Position numbers and translations under genes: made by a program | The notes under the pieces: model-generated | Seen by the model: only the letters and a program-made list of their open reading frames with translations | Told to the model about the DNA's origin: nothing | Databases searched by the model: none | NCBI GenBank assembly: GCA_042434945.1 | Contig: CP170191.1 | Location: forward strand, 868,001-932,000 | DNA: 64,000 nt | Origin: Escherichia hormaechei_A | GTDB lineage: Bacteria > Pseudomonadota > Gammaproteobacteria > Enterobacterales > Enterobacteriaceae | Direction of reading: 5' to 3' | Part shown: in pieces, positions 16,773 to 28,409 of the stretch | How the letters are laid out: the number at the start of each line of letters is the position of its first letter | Numbering within the stretch: the stretch's first letter is position 1

Positions 16773-17457
16773 GGTCGTCATCCAGCTCGTTAACGTGGCC
16801 CTGTGCCACGTTACGTCCGCGATAGAGCATGCAGAAACGATCCGCTACCCGGCGGATAAACGACAGCTGTTGCTCCGCTAACAGCACCGTCATTCCCAGC
16901 TCCCGATTCAACCGCACCAGCAACTGCCCCAGCCTGCGCGCGAAACCGTGCCCTGCGCCATGCATGGGCTCATCCAGAATCAACACGCGCGGACGATTAA
17001 CCAGCGCACTGGCGAGGGCCAGCTGATACTGGTCGTCAGGGGACAGCGCAGAGGCACGGCTCTGTCGCAGCGGATAGAGCTCCGGAAACAGGGCATACAC
17101 GTCACTTTTTGATGCCGGGTCGGGTTTCCCCGTCGCCCGCATAGCGATATGCAGATTTTCATCGACGGTGAGCTGGGAAAATATTCGCCGATCCTGCGGG
17201 ACGTAGCCTATCGTCGGCGACGCCGGGAATGCGGACGCAGGGTAGAGCAAGTTATGCGGCGGCGCGCCAGCCTCATGCCAGATGATGGTGCCGCTCTCGA
17301 CGGGCACCTTTCCGGTAATGCAGTTCATAAGCGTGGATTTGCCCATGCCAGGCAGGCCAACAATGCCCGTACAGATGCCTTGCGGGAAATCGATATTCAC
17401 GTTCCATAGCGTATGTTGGCTTCCGTAAAACTGATTTACAGCACGCAGACTCAACAT
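16735..17457 (-). CDS. Orphan ABC transporter ATPase, LivF/UrtE-like
   Basis: A 240-residue ABC ATPase most like the branched-chain amino acid/urea subgroup (LivF, UrtE). Walker A is GLPGMGKST at 34-42, Walker B RVLILDEP, and the loop AEQQ replaces the usual H-loop as in LivF. The signature region reads LSPDDQYQLA instead of LSGGQ, an unusual change that could lower ATPase activity. No permease or binding protein gene is nearby. It converges on bioD with a 38-base overlap. Function unknown; the substrate cannot be inferred. Confidence 0.75.
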   Translation of the reverse strand: MLSLRAVNQFYGSQHTLWNVNIDFPQGICTGIVGLPGMGKSTLMNCITGKVPVESGTIIWHEAGAPPHNLLYPASAFPASPTIGYVPQDRRIFSQLTVDENLHIAMRATGKPDPASKSDVYALFPELYPLRQSRASALSPDDQYQLALASALVNRPRVLILDEPMHGAGHGFARRLGQLLVRLNRELGMTVLLAEQQLSFIRRVADRFCMLYRGRNVAQGHVNELDDDLIAHWMARDIRR

Positions 17458-18110
17458 CTTTCTCTCCTTAAAAATGTGTGGGGTGATGCACAGAGTGATG
17501 TCTGCAAAACGCCTGCCAGGAACTTCATAATGATTAAAAAAAGGCCATTTTTAGGAATAACTCACTATCAAAAGCTGAACGTTTATACGAATTGCACACT
17601 CCCGGTGCTGCGTATGTCGAATTGTGGTGCAGGAGAAATGACAGAATTGTGATTAAGATCTCGCCAGTCGCTTATGAAAAAATGAACGTTTTCCAGGCAA
17701 AAAAGAGTGATAAAAATTTTTTACTGCCGCTTCGTGGGAAAAACCGGGAATTTGCTGGAGTGCATGCTGTACGGGCTGGAGGCAGTTATCCACTATTCCT
17801 GTGGATAACCTTGTGCATTAGAGTTAGAAAACCCGCGATAAGCGAGAGAATACGCGGGTTACAACCAAATTGATGCGAAACGCGGCTTAATAAATTAGTC
17901 TTTATTTTTTAACGAATTAGATAAAAGCAATTCCCTCAACGCCAGCGAGACCTGTTGCCATAAAACTTTCATAACCGCCCTTGACAAATGTTAAAAAAGT
18001 AATAGTTCTGGGGATAACCCCCTGAGGCTGGTGTTTTATTTTGTCACAGTCGAAATTTGGCTCGCGAACGCACTAATCCTCTCTGCGCTACGCTAAATAT
18101 CCTGACACGC
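17458..18110. other. Long intergenic region upstream of uvrB
   Basis: About 650 bases without a convincing gene. Two DnaA-box-like nonamers face each other: TTATCCACT at 17786-17794 and TGTGGATAA at 17800-17808. A stem-loop AACCCGCG / CGCGGGTT with a 15-base loop sits near 17829-17860 but lacks a T-run. An open frame at 17592-17873 has no ribosome site or recognisable family and was not called. Sequence is unlike the E. coli region I recall. Confidence 0.5.
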
Positions 18111-18130
18111 TACTGGTTTTTCATCCAGTG
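18111..18130 (+). promoter_or_regulatory. LexA box (SOS operator) of uvrB
   Basis: TACTGGTTTTTCATCCAGTG has the CTG-N10-CAG core of the LexA site. It lies immediately upstream of the likely uvrB promoter, so repression by promoter occlusion is expected, as in E. coli. Confidence 0.82.
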
Positions 18131-18137
18131 TTTTTTA

Positions 18138-18166
18138 CTGGCAATCCTGGCCACAACGAGTAAAAT
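18138..18166 (+). promoter_or_regulatory. Probable uvrB sigma-70 promoter
   Basis: CTGGCA (-35, 18138-18143) and TAAAAT (-10, 18161-18166) with a 17-base spacer, aligned with the E. coli uvrB promoter, which as I recall has TTGGCA and TAAAAT at the same spacing. The downstream GAGTAAAATTAC stretch is conserved. Confidence 0.65.
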
Positions 18167-18205
18167 TACTCACCTGCCGCTTATTCTGTCATCAGGTCGT
18201 CGCCC

Positions 18206-20263
<2,058 letters not shown>

Positions 20264-20269
<6 letters not shown>

Positions 20270-20360
20270 TGCGCTACGCTTATCAGGCCTACATTTTCTC
20301 CGCAATATATTGAATTTGCGCGGTTTGTAGGCCGGATAAGGCGTTCACGCCGCATCCGGC
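20264..20360. repeat. E. coli-type REP pair (BIME) after uvrB
   Basis: GCCTGATGCGCTACGCTTAT at 20264 faces a second REP at 20327-20360 (GTAGGCCGGATAAGGCG...CGCATCCGGC). This is the form common in E. coli and differs from the three other REP loci in the window. The extended uvrB frame ends inside it. Confidence 0.85.
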
Positions 20361-20417
20361 ATAAACAACGCGCACTTTGTCTTCAATAGGAAGCCGGAAT
20401 TTTCCTTCGGATTTCCG

Positions 20418-21386
<969 letters not shown>

Positions 21387-21599
21387 TTAACCTGCCAATA
21401 TTGAGGATACAAACTATTTTCTTCTACCTCTAAAGGACGATGCACGCTATGCCTCCCTGATGATGTATATCAAAGTAAAACCGCCATTTTCCCTTATTCT
21501 GTAGCGAAATAGCACGATCATGACGCTATATACATGATTACATAGCGAAAGTGTGGATGGTAAAAATCTCATTTACACGCTAGTATCGGCATAACCACT

Positions 21600-21720
21600 A
21601 AACACTCTAGCCTCTGCACCTGGGTCAACTGATACGGTGCTTTGGCCGTGACAATGCTCGTAAAGATTGCCACCAGGGCGAAGGAAGAAATGACTTCGCC
21701 TCCCGTATCTGGAAAGGTGT
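21600..21720 (+). promoter_or_regulatory. Moco RNA motif (molybdenum-cofactor riboswitch) in the moaA leader
   Basis: The leader before moaA matches the E. coli moa leader as I recall it, with the conserved CTCTGCACCTGGGTCA stretch and the hairpin GGCGAAG...CTTCGCC that precedes the ribosome site region (GGAAAGG). In E. coli this RNA lowers moa expression when molybdenum cofactor is plentiful. The remaining upstream sequence 21327-21599 should hold the moaA and ybhK promoters; no specific boxes were assigned. Confidence 0.88.
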
Positions 21721-21722
21721 AC

Positions 21723-22712
21723 ATGGCTTCACAACTGACTGATGCATTTGCGCGTAAGTTTTACTACTTGCGCCTGTCGATTACCGATGTGTGTAACTTT
21801 CGTTGCACCTACTGCCTGCCGGATGGCTACAAACCGAGCGGCGTCACCAATAAAGGCTTTCTTACCGTCGATGAAATTCGCCGGGTTACGCGCGCCTTCG
21901 CCAGTCTGGGCACCGAAAAAGTGCGCCTGACAGGAGGAGAGCCGTCTTTACGCCGCGACTTTACCGATATCATCGCCGCTGTGCGGGAAAACGACGCTAT
22001 CCGCCAGATTGCGGTCACAACCAATGGTTACCGTCTGGAACGCGATGTGGCGAGCTGGCGCGATGCGGGACTTACTGGCATTAACGTCAGTGTCGACAGT
22101 CTGGACGCCCGCCAGTTTCACGCTATTACCGGGCAGGATAAATTCAACCAGGTCATGGCAGGGATTGATGCTGCATTTGAGGCCGGTTTTGAGAAGGTCA
22201 AAGTCAATACCGTGCTGATGCGTGATGTTAATCATCACCAGCTCGACACCTTTCTGAACTGGATCCAGCATCGCCCTATCCAGCTGCGTTTCATCGAACT
22301 GATGGAAACGGGCGAGGGCAGCGAGCTCTTCCGTAAGCATCACATCTCTGGTCAGGTTCTGCGTGACGAGCTACTGCGTCGCGGCTGGATCCACCAATTA
22401 CGTCAACGCAGCGACGGTCCCGCGCAAGTCTTTTGCCATCCAGATTACGCCGGAGAGATTGGCCTTATCATGCCGTATGAAAAAGACTTCTGCGCCACTT
22501 GCAACCGCCTGCGCGTTTCCTCCATTGGTAAACTCCATCTCTGCCTGTTTGGTGAAGGCGGCGTTAACCTGCGCGATCTGCTGGAAGACGATACCCAGCA
22601 ACAGGCGCTGGAAGCGCGTATTTCAGCGGCGCTGCGGGAGAAGAAACAGACCCATTTCCTGCATCAAAACAACACCGGTATTACGCAAAACTTATCGTAC
22701 ATTGGCGGCTAA
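21723..22712 (+). CDS. moaA: GTP 3',8-cyclase MoaA
   Basis: Radical-SAM enzyme that, with MoaC, turns GTP into cyclic pyranopterin monophosphate. The 329-residue protein has the N-terminal cluster CNFRCTYC, the GGEP motif, the C-terminal cluster cysteines in CATCNRLRVSSIGKLHLC and the terminal Gly-Gly. The start at 21723 gives the E. coli length and directly follows the riboswitch. Identical to E. coli as I recall it; first gene of moaABCDE. Confidence 0.97.
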   Translation: MASQLTDAFARKFYYLRLSITDVCNFRCTYCLPDGYKPSGVTNKGFLTVDEIRRVTRAFASLGTEKVRLTGGEPSLRRDFTDIIAAVRENDAIRQIAVTTNGYRLERDVASWRDAGLTGINVSVDSLDARQFHAITGQDKFNQVMAGIDAAFEAGFEKVKVNTVLMRDVNHHQLDTFLNWIQHRPIQLRFIELMETGEGSELFRKHHISGQVLRDELLRRGWIHQLRQRSDGPAQVFCHPDYAGEIGLIMPYEKDFCATCNRLRVSSIGKLHLCLFGEGGVNLRDLLEDDTQQQALEARISAALREKKQTHFLHQNNTGITQNLSYIGG

Positions 22713-22733
22713 AACGTCAAAAGGAGAGATCAG

Positions 22734-23246
22734 ATGAGTCAGGTAAGCACTGAATTTATCCCGACCCGTATTGCTATTCTTACGGTTTCTAATCGTCGCG
22801 GTGAAGAAGACGATACCTCCGGTCACTATCTGCGCGATTCGGCGCAAGAAGCGGGCCATCACGTTGTCGATAAAGCCATTGTGAAAGAAAACCGCTACGC
22901 TATTCGCGCTCAGGTATCTGCGTGGATCGCCAGCGACGATGTACAAGTGGTATTGATTACGGGTGGTACTGGCCTGACGGAAGGTGATCAGGCTCCCGAA
23001 GCATTGCTGCCGTTGTTCGACCGTGAAGTTGAAGGTTTTGGTGAAGTGTTCCGGATGTTGTCGTTTGAAGAGATTGGCACTTCCACGTTGCAATCTCGTG
23101 CGGTAGCGGGCGTCGCCAACAAAACGCTGATTTTCGCCATGCCGGGTTCGACCAAAGCGTGCCGTACCGCATGGGAAAATATCATCGCGCCGCAGCTGGA
23201 TGCCCGTACGCGTCCGTGTAATTTCCATCCACATTTGAAGAAATAA
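22734..23246 (+). CDS. moaB: Molybdopterin biosynthesis protein MoaB
   Basis: A 170-residue MogA/MoaB-fold protein with the molybdopterin-binding signature [16 protein letters not shown]. In E. coli the gene is dispensable for cofactor synthesis, and the fold relates it to MPT adenylyltransferase. It follows moaA by 21 bases with an AAGGAGA ribosome site and matches E. coli. Confidence 0.96.
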
Positions 23247-23248
23247 GT

Positions 23249-23734
23249 ATGTCGCAACTGACCCATATCAACGCCGCTGGCGAAGCGCACATGGTGGATG
23301 TCTCCGCCAAAGCGGAAACCGTGCGTGAAGCGCGGGCGGAAGCCTTTGTCACCATGCGCAGCGAGACGCTGGCGATGATTATTGATGGTCGCCACCACAA
23401 AGGCGACGTATTTGCCACTGCGCGTATTGCCGGTATTCAGGCGGCAAAACGCACCTGGGATCTGATCCCGCTCTGTCATCCGCTGATGCTCAGCAAAGTT
23501 GAAGTCAATTTACAGGCCGAGCCGGAGCACAATCGGGTGCGTATAGAAACCTTATGCCGCCTGACCGGGAAAACCGGTGTCGAAATGGAAGCATTAACCG
23601 CGGCCTCCGTGGCGGCGCTGACCATTTATGACATGTGCAAAGCGGTGCAAAAAGATATGGTGATTGGTCCGGTACGTTTGCTGGCGAAGAGCGGCGGCAA
23701 GTCGGGTGACTTTAAGGTGGAAGCGGATGATTAA
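23249..23734 (+). CDS. moaC: Cyclic pyranopterin monophosphate synthase MoaC
   Basis: Acts after MoaA to form cPMP from 3',8-cyclo-GTP. The 161-residue protein contains the conserved motifs [19 protein letters not shown] and the basic KSGGKSGDF tail. Starts two bases after moaB and overlaps moaD by eight bases, indicating coupled translation. Identical to E. coli as I recall it. Confidence 0.96.
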
Positions 23735-23972
23735 AGTTCTTTTTTTCGCCCAGGTGCGCGAGTTGGTGGGAACAGATGCAACCGAAGTGGCTGCGGATTT
23801 CCCAACTGTTGAAGCGTTACGCCAGCACATGGCTGCGCAGAGCGAACGCTGGGCGCTGGCGCTGGAAGATGGCAAATTACTGGCTGCCGTCAACCAGACG
23901 CTGGTGAGTTTTGACCATCCGCTGACTGACGGCGACGAAGTAGCTTTCTTCCCGCCGGTAACCGGAGGTTAA
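23727..23972 (+). CDS. moaD: Molybdopterin synthase sulfur-carrier subunit MoaD
   Basis: An 81-residue ubiquitin-like sulfur carrier whose C-terminal Gly-Gly (PPVTGG) is adenylated and thiocarboxylated by MoeB and donates sulfur in the MoaD2-MoaE2 complex. The start at 23727 lies inside moaC. One change from the E. coli protein I recall (SERW for SDRW); the next gene is clearly of another origin, so a tract switch lies in or just after this gene. Confidence 0.95.
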
Positions 23973-23973
23973 G

Positions 23974-24426
23974 ATGACGGAAACCCGAATTCTGGTCGGC
24001 CATGAGCGTTTTAACGTGGGCACGGAATATGACTGGCTGGCCGGGCGCGACGAAGACGGCGCGGTCGTGACGTTTACCGGGAAAGTGCGTAATCATAATC
24101 TCGGGGACAGCGTAAAAGCGCTGACGCTGGAGCACTATCCGGGAATGACCGAAAAATCGCTGGCGGCCATTGTCGAAGAGGCGCGAGGCCGCTGGCCGCT
24201 GGGGCGCGTTACGGTTATCCATCGCATCGGCGAAATGTGGCCCGGCGAAGAGATTGTGTTTGTCGGCGTCACCAGCGCCCATCGCGGGAGTGCTTTTGCG
24301 GCGGGGGAGTTCATCATGGATTACCTTAAAACCAAAGCGCCGTTCTGGAAGCGTGAAGCGACGCCGGAAGGTGAGCGCTGGGTGGAATCACGCGACAGCG
24401 ATAAACATGCCGCCAGCCGTTGGTAG
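23974..24426 (+). CDS. moaE: Molybdopterin synthase catalytic subunit MoaE
   Basis: Large subunit of molybdopterin synthase, converting cPMP to the dithiolene molybdopterin. The 150 residues include the conserved lysines in YLKTKAPFWKRE and the loop GKVRNHNLGD. Divergent from E. coli, especially in the first 25 residues (MTETRILVGHERFNVGTEYDW), unlike moaA-D before it. One base separates it from moaD. Confidence 0.95.
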   Translation: MTETRILVGHERFNVGTEYDWLAGRDEDGAVVTFTGKVRNHNLGDSVKALTLEHYPGMTEKSLAAIVEEARGRWPLGRVTVIHRIGEMWPGEEIVFVGVTSAHRGSAFAAGEFIMDYLKTKAPFWKREATPEGERWVESRDSDKHAASRW

Positions 24427-24484
24427 TTGGTTTACGCGGATGTGTTACTCTTAACGTGTGTGTTTACTTAATCAGGAGTGAATC

Positions 24485-25192
24485 ATGGACCGATTTCCGC
24501 GTTCCGATTCGATAGTTCAGCAGACCCGTAGCGGGCTGCAAACCTACATGGCTCAGGTGTATGGCTGGATGACGGTTGGCCTGCTGCTTACCGCGTTTAT
24601 CGCTTGGTATGCGGCAAACACGCCTGAACTGATGATGTTTATCTTCTCAAGCAAAATCACCTTCTTTGGGCTGATTATTGCGCAACTGGCGCTGGTGTTC
24701 GTGCTCTCCGGGCTGGTGCACAAGCTCAGTGCGGGTATGGCGACCACGCTGTTTATGCTCTATTCGGCGCTGACCGGGCTGACGCTTTCCAGTATTTTCA
24801 TCGTTTACACCTACTCTTCCATCGCCAGCACGTTTGTGGTGACCGGCGGGATGTTCGGTGTGATGAGCCTGTACGGTTACACCACCAAACGTGACCTGAG
24901 CGGCTTCGGCAACATGCTGTTTATGGGGCTGATTGGGATTGTGCTGGCGTCGCTGGTGAACCTGTGGCTGAAGAGTGACGCGCTGATGTGGGCGGTGACC
25001 TATATCGGGGTGGTGATCTTCGTGGGCTTAACCGCTTACGACACCCAGAAGCTGAAAAACATCGGTGAACAAATTGATGTTCGCGACAGTTCAAACCTGC
25101 GCAAATACTCGATTCTGGGCGCGCTGACGCTTTATCTGGACTTCATCAACCTGTTCCTGATGCTGCTGCGTATCTTCGGCAACCGTCGCTAG
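24485..25192 (+). CDS. ybhL: Bax inhibitor-1 family inner-membrane protein YbhL
   Basis: A 235-residue BI-1/YccA-like membrane protein with about seven membrane segments and the C-terminal family signature YDTQKLKN. The function in bacteria is unclear; homologues such as YetJ conduct calcium. Many substitutions relative to E. coli. The E. coli neighbour ybhM is absent; a pair of inverted repeats and ybhN follow. Confidence 0.9.
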   Translation: MDRFPRSDSIVQQTRSGLQTYMAQVYGWMTVGLLLTAFIAWYAANTPELMMFIFSSKITFFGLIIAQLALVFVLSGLVHKLSAGMATTLFMLYSALTGLTLSSIFIVYTYSSIASTFVVTGGMFGVMSLYGYTTKRDLSGFGNMLFMGLIGIVLASLVNLWLKSDALMWAVTYIGVVIFVGLTAYDTQKLKNIGEQIDVRDSSNLRKYSILGALTLYLDFINLFLMLLRIFGNRR

Positions 25193-25198
25193 TTATTT

Positions 25199-25290
25199 CC
25201 CCCTCACCCTAACCCTCTCCCTCAGGGAGAGGGGATTGCACGGTGCGGGCTTTTCTCCCTCTCCCCGTGGGAGAGGGCCGGGGTGAGGGC
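25199..25290. repeat. Inverted GC-rich interspersed repeat pair
   Basis: The arm CCCTCACCCTAACCCTCTCC at 25201 and the opposing GGGAGAGGGCCGGGGTGAGG at 25269 form a long imperfect inverted repeat around a spacer that itself contains shorter copies. A related single copy occurs at 51183-51219. This resembles the boxC-type extragenic repeats of enterobacteria. It lies between the convergent genes ybhL and ybhN. Confidence 0.7.
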
Positions 25291-25318
25291 ATCAGACCGC
25301 AGCGCTACCCGACACAAC

Positions 25319-26281
25319 TCACTTCGCCAACATCCTCTCGTTCTTCGCGCGCAGCTTCTTCGCCCGACTCTCCAGCACCAGATAACAGACCGTTGCCAGC
25401 GCCAGCGGCAGGAAGTAGTAGATCATGCGGTACGCGAGCAGGGCGGCGATAATCGTCCCGTGAGACACATGCTCCCCCGCAAGCAGCGCGATAAACACCG
25501 CCTCCAGTACGCCAATACCCGCCGGAATATGCACAATCACCCCGGCAATACTGCTTACCAGCAGCACGCCCAGCACGAAGAAGTAGTTCACATCTTCGCC
25601 AATCAACAGCCAGATAATGGCCCCCATCGCCATCCAGTTAGCGCTGGAAACCACCATTTGCAGGACGGCAAACTTCCATGACGGCAGCACCAGCTTCTGG
25701 CCTTTAATGGTCATGTGACGACGTTTGGCAAAGGCGCAGGCCCACAGGTAGGCGGCGATGATCAGCAGCAGTACGATGCCCAGGATGCGCAGGGTAGCCT
25801 CATCGATGTACCAGTGCGCAGGCAGCTGCACCACGCCGATGGTGAAAATCACCCCGCCCAGCAGGATATACCCCAGCCAGTTGGTGGTGATGCTTAAGGA
25901 GAAAATACGCGTGATGGTGCCGCCCGGTAAGCCAAGGCGGGAGTACAGGCGATAGCGCATACCAATCCCGCCCACCCAGGTGCTCAGCGTCAGGTTAAAG
26001 GCATAGCAGATGAATGACACCAGCATAACCTGCCGTTTGGCAAGCTTATGTCCGCAGTAGGCGCGTCCCAACAGGTCATAGCAGCCGTACATCAGGTAGC
26101 TCACAATCACCAGCCCAACGGCCCCCAGCAGGACTGTCCGGTTGTAATTGCGAATAACTTTCCACACCTCTTCCCAGTCCACCTTCTGGGCATACACCAC
26201 CAGCAGGACCGCGACGGCAATGAAGAATAGCCAGGTCAGGATTTTTTTCGCCAGCCGCCAGCGAGGATGAGATTTCGACAT
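25319..26281 (-). CDS. ybhN: Lysylphosphatidylglycerol-synthase-like membrane protein YbhN
   Basis: A 320-residue inner-membrane protein of the UPF0104/flippase-like (LPG synthase transmembrane domain) family with about eight hydrophobic segments and a basic C-terminus. The start at 26281 (MSKSHPRW) overlaps the clsB stop in a TGATG arrangement; the longer upstream frame lies in clsB. Its place with a cardiolipin synthase suggests phospholipid-related work, which is inference. Confidence 0.88.
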   Translation of the reverse strand: MSKSHPRWRLAKKILTWLFFIAVAVLLVVYAQKVDWEEVWKVIRNYNRTVLLGAVGLVIVSYLMYGCYDLLGRAYCGHKLAKRQVMLVSFICYAFNLTLSTWVGGIGMRYRLYSRLGLPGGTITRIFSLSITTNWLGYILLGGVIFTIGVVQLPAHWYIDEATLRILGIVLLLIIAAYLWACAFAKRRHMTIKGQKLVLPSWKFAVLQMVVSSANWMAMGAIIWLLIGEDVNYFFVLGVLLVSSIAGVIVHIPAGIGVLEAVFIALLAGEHVSHGTIIAALLAYRMIYYFLPLALATVCYLVLESRAKKLRAKNERMLAK

Positions 26282-27519
26282 CAGGTTTTCCCTCCATCTT
26301 CCGCCTCTACGCGGTCCTGGGTTTCCATTTCGGGTTGCACAGGCGGATCCACCAGCGCCAGTTTCGGCGTATGCGCGGGCAGCCAGCCCACCATGGCCGG
26401 GAAGTGGCGCAGGAAGTGGAACACCACCACGCCGATGCCCACGTTCCACCAGCTCCGTTTTGGCACCATGGACTCATCCACACGCACGCAGTCTTTATTG
26501 ATAAGTCCCTGAAGGTTATCGCGCAGGGTCTGATTAAACTGGCGATCGTGGATGATCAGGTTCGCTTCCAGATTGAGCGATAAGCTCAGCGGATCGAGGT
26601 TGCTGGAGCCAACGGTCGCCCAGTGGTCATCCATCACGGCGACTTTGCCGTGCAGCGGGCGGCGGCGATATTCATAGATCTGCACGCCGCTTTTGACCAG
26701 ATAGCGATAGAGCAGACGCGCGCCCACCTTCACAATCGGCATATCGGGCTCACCCTGCACGATAAGCTTCACGCTCACGCCGCGTCGGGCCGCGTTGCGC
26801 ATGGCGTGCAAAATCCGGTAACCGGGGAAGAAATAGGCGTTGGCGATAATCACCTCGCGCTTCGCGTTCGCCAGCATCTTCAGGTAATGACGCTCGATAT
26901 CGTCCCGGTGCTCCTCGTTATCCCGCCAGACGAACAGCGCCTGCGCCTCGCCCGGCTTGCGGTTCTCTTCCGGGCGATGACGGCGTCGCCACCAGCGGCG
27001 AGCGGCCTCTTTGCCGGGTAAGTTTTCCAGCACGAACAGCTGGATGTCCTGAACCACCGGTCCTTCGATACGGATCGCGTAGTCCTGTTTAGCTTCGGGA
27101 CCGTAATCCGACATATGCTCGGCGGAGTAGTTAATGCCGCCAACGAAGGCCACCGTTTCATCCACCACCACAATTTTGCGGTGCATTCGACGGAACAGGT
27201 TGGTGCGCATGCCGAACAGACGCGGGCCGGGATCGTAATAGCGGAACACCACCCCTGCGGCGGTGAGCTCGTTAACAAATTCGTCGCTGAGATCCGGCGA
27301 ACCATATCCGTCGAGCAGAACCTCGATTTTTACACCGCGACGGGCGGCATGCAGCAGTGCGCTGTGCAACTGCCTGCCCACATCGTCTTCAAACCAGATA
27401 AACGTTTCGAGAAAGACTTTCTGCTGTGCGTGGCTAATCGCCTCAAAAACCGCCGGATAAAAGTTATCGCCATTTTCCAGCAGCGTAATACGGTTACCTT
27501 CCTGCCATGTGCATTTCAT
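26281..27519 (-). CDS. clsB: Cardiolipin synthase B
   Basis: Phospholipase-D-superfamily enzyme at the inner membrane; E. coli ClsB makes cardiolipin and can also form phosphatidylglycerol from phosphatidylethanolamine and glycerol. The 412 residues carry two HKD motifs: HRKIVVVDE in the first half and HGKVAVMDDHWATVGSSNLD in the second. Coupled by ATGA to ybhP upstream and by TGATG to ybhN downstream, forming ybhP-clsB-ybhN. Diverged from E. coli. Confidence 0.94.
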   Translation of the reverse strand: MKCTWQEGNRITLLENGDNFYPAVFEAISHAQQKVFLETFIWFEDDVGRQLHSALLHAARRGVKIEVLLDGYGSPDLSDEFVNELTAAGVVFRYYDPGPRLFGMRTNLFRRMHRKIVVVDETVAFVGGINYSAEHMSDYGPEAKQDYAIRIEGPVVQDIQLFVLENLPGKEAARRWWRRRHRPEENRKPGEAQALFVWRDNEEHRDDIERHYLKMLANAKREVIIANAYFFPGYRILHAMRNAARRGVSVKLIVQGEPDMPIVKVGARLLYRYLVKSGVQIYEYRRRPLHGKVAVMDDHWATVGSSNLDPLSLSLNLEANLIIHDRQFNQTLRDNLQGLINKDCVRVDESMVPKRSWWNVGIGVVVFHFLRHFPAMVGWLPAHTPKLALVDPPVQPEMETQDRVEAEDGGKT

Positions 27520-28277
27520 AAGTGGATCTCCGCGCTGAGTGGGGCATGGTCGGAGAGATGTCGCCAGTTGAGTAAAGCCAGCGCCGTCGGGCTGCTGGCG
27601 TGGGCATTTTTTACGTAAATGCGGTCAAGGCGCAGCAGGGGGAAGCGCACCGGAAACGTCCGCGCGGGACGACCGCGTGAGCGGGTAAAGATCTCCTCCA
27701 GCCCCGCCTTCACCTTCAGCGGATGGTTGGCCCGCTGTCGCCAGTCATTGAAATCACCCGCCACCAATACCGGTTCGCCGTCCGGTAGCTCATTCACCCA
27801 TTCGGCGAGCATCGCAAGCTGCGCCTGACGGTGCGCCTCACGCAGGCCCAGATGTACGCACATCACATGAATCGCTTTTCCGGTCATCGGCGGCACAATG
27901 CGGCAGTAGAGCACGCCGCGCTTTTCCGCACCATCGACCGAAACATCGCGATTCTCATAATGTTCAATGGGATAACGCGACAGTACGGCGTTGCCGTGAT
28001 GCCCTTCCGGGTATACGGCATTGCGACCGTAGGCAAAATCGCTCCACATGGTGTCGGCGAGAAACTCGTAGTGCGAGGTATCGGGCCAGTTTTCCACATG
28101 CAGCGGATGAACTTCGTGCGCGCCCATCACTTCCTGCAGGCAAACAATATCGGCGCTGACGGTACGCACGGCATCGCGAAGTTCCGGCAAAATGAAGCGT
28201 CGGTTAAACGCGGTAAAGCCTTTGTGAATGTTGATGGTGAGCACCTTGAACGAAAATTGTTGTGTTTGATCGGGCAT
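27516..28277 (-). CDS. ybhP: Endonuclease/exonuclease/phosphatase-family protein YbhP, hybrid gene
   Basis: A 253-residue protein of the EEP (DNase I-like) fold with motifs LQEVMG, AGDFNDW and SDHAPL, which hold the metal and catalytic residues. Substrate unknown; co-transcription with clsB suggests a phosphodiesterase linked to lipid metabolism (inference). Residues 1 to about 180 equal the E. coli protein as I recall it, whereas the stretch after NDWRQ diverges, placing a tract switch near 27740. Confidence 0.9.
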   Translation of the reverse strand: MPDQTQQFSFKVLTINIHKGFTAFNRRFILPELRDAVRTVSADIVCLQEVMGAHEVHPLHVENWPDTSHYEFLADTMWSDFAYGRNAVYPEGHHGNAVLSRYPIEHYENRDVSVDGAEKRGVLYCRIVPPMTGKAIHVMCVHLGLREAHRQAQLAMLAEWVNELPDGEPVLVAGDFNDWRQRANHPLKVKAGLEEIFTRSRGRPARTFPVRFPLLRLDRIYVKNAHASSPTALALLNWRHLSDHAPLSAEIHL

Positions 28278-28409
28278 AATTTTCCTGTCTTTGCCTCTTA
28301 TCTCATTGAAATAGTGTAGTCGGCGTCACAAAAAGGTGCGGTCTTACGGAATTTTCCGTAAAGTTCGGTACTCTGAGTAAGTAGAGATAAATTCTTCAGG
28401 AGAGAAGCC

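Noticed and set aside
17592..17873. Possible 93-codon gene upstream of uvrB
   Set aside because: No ribosome site, no recognisable motif, and it runs through the DnaA-like boxes and a hairpin.
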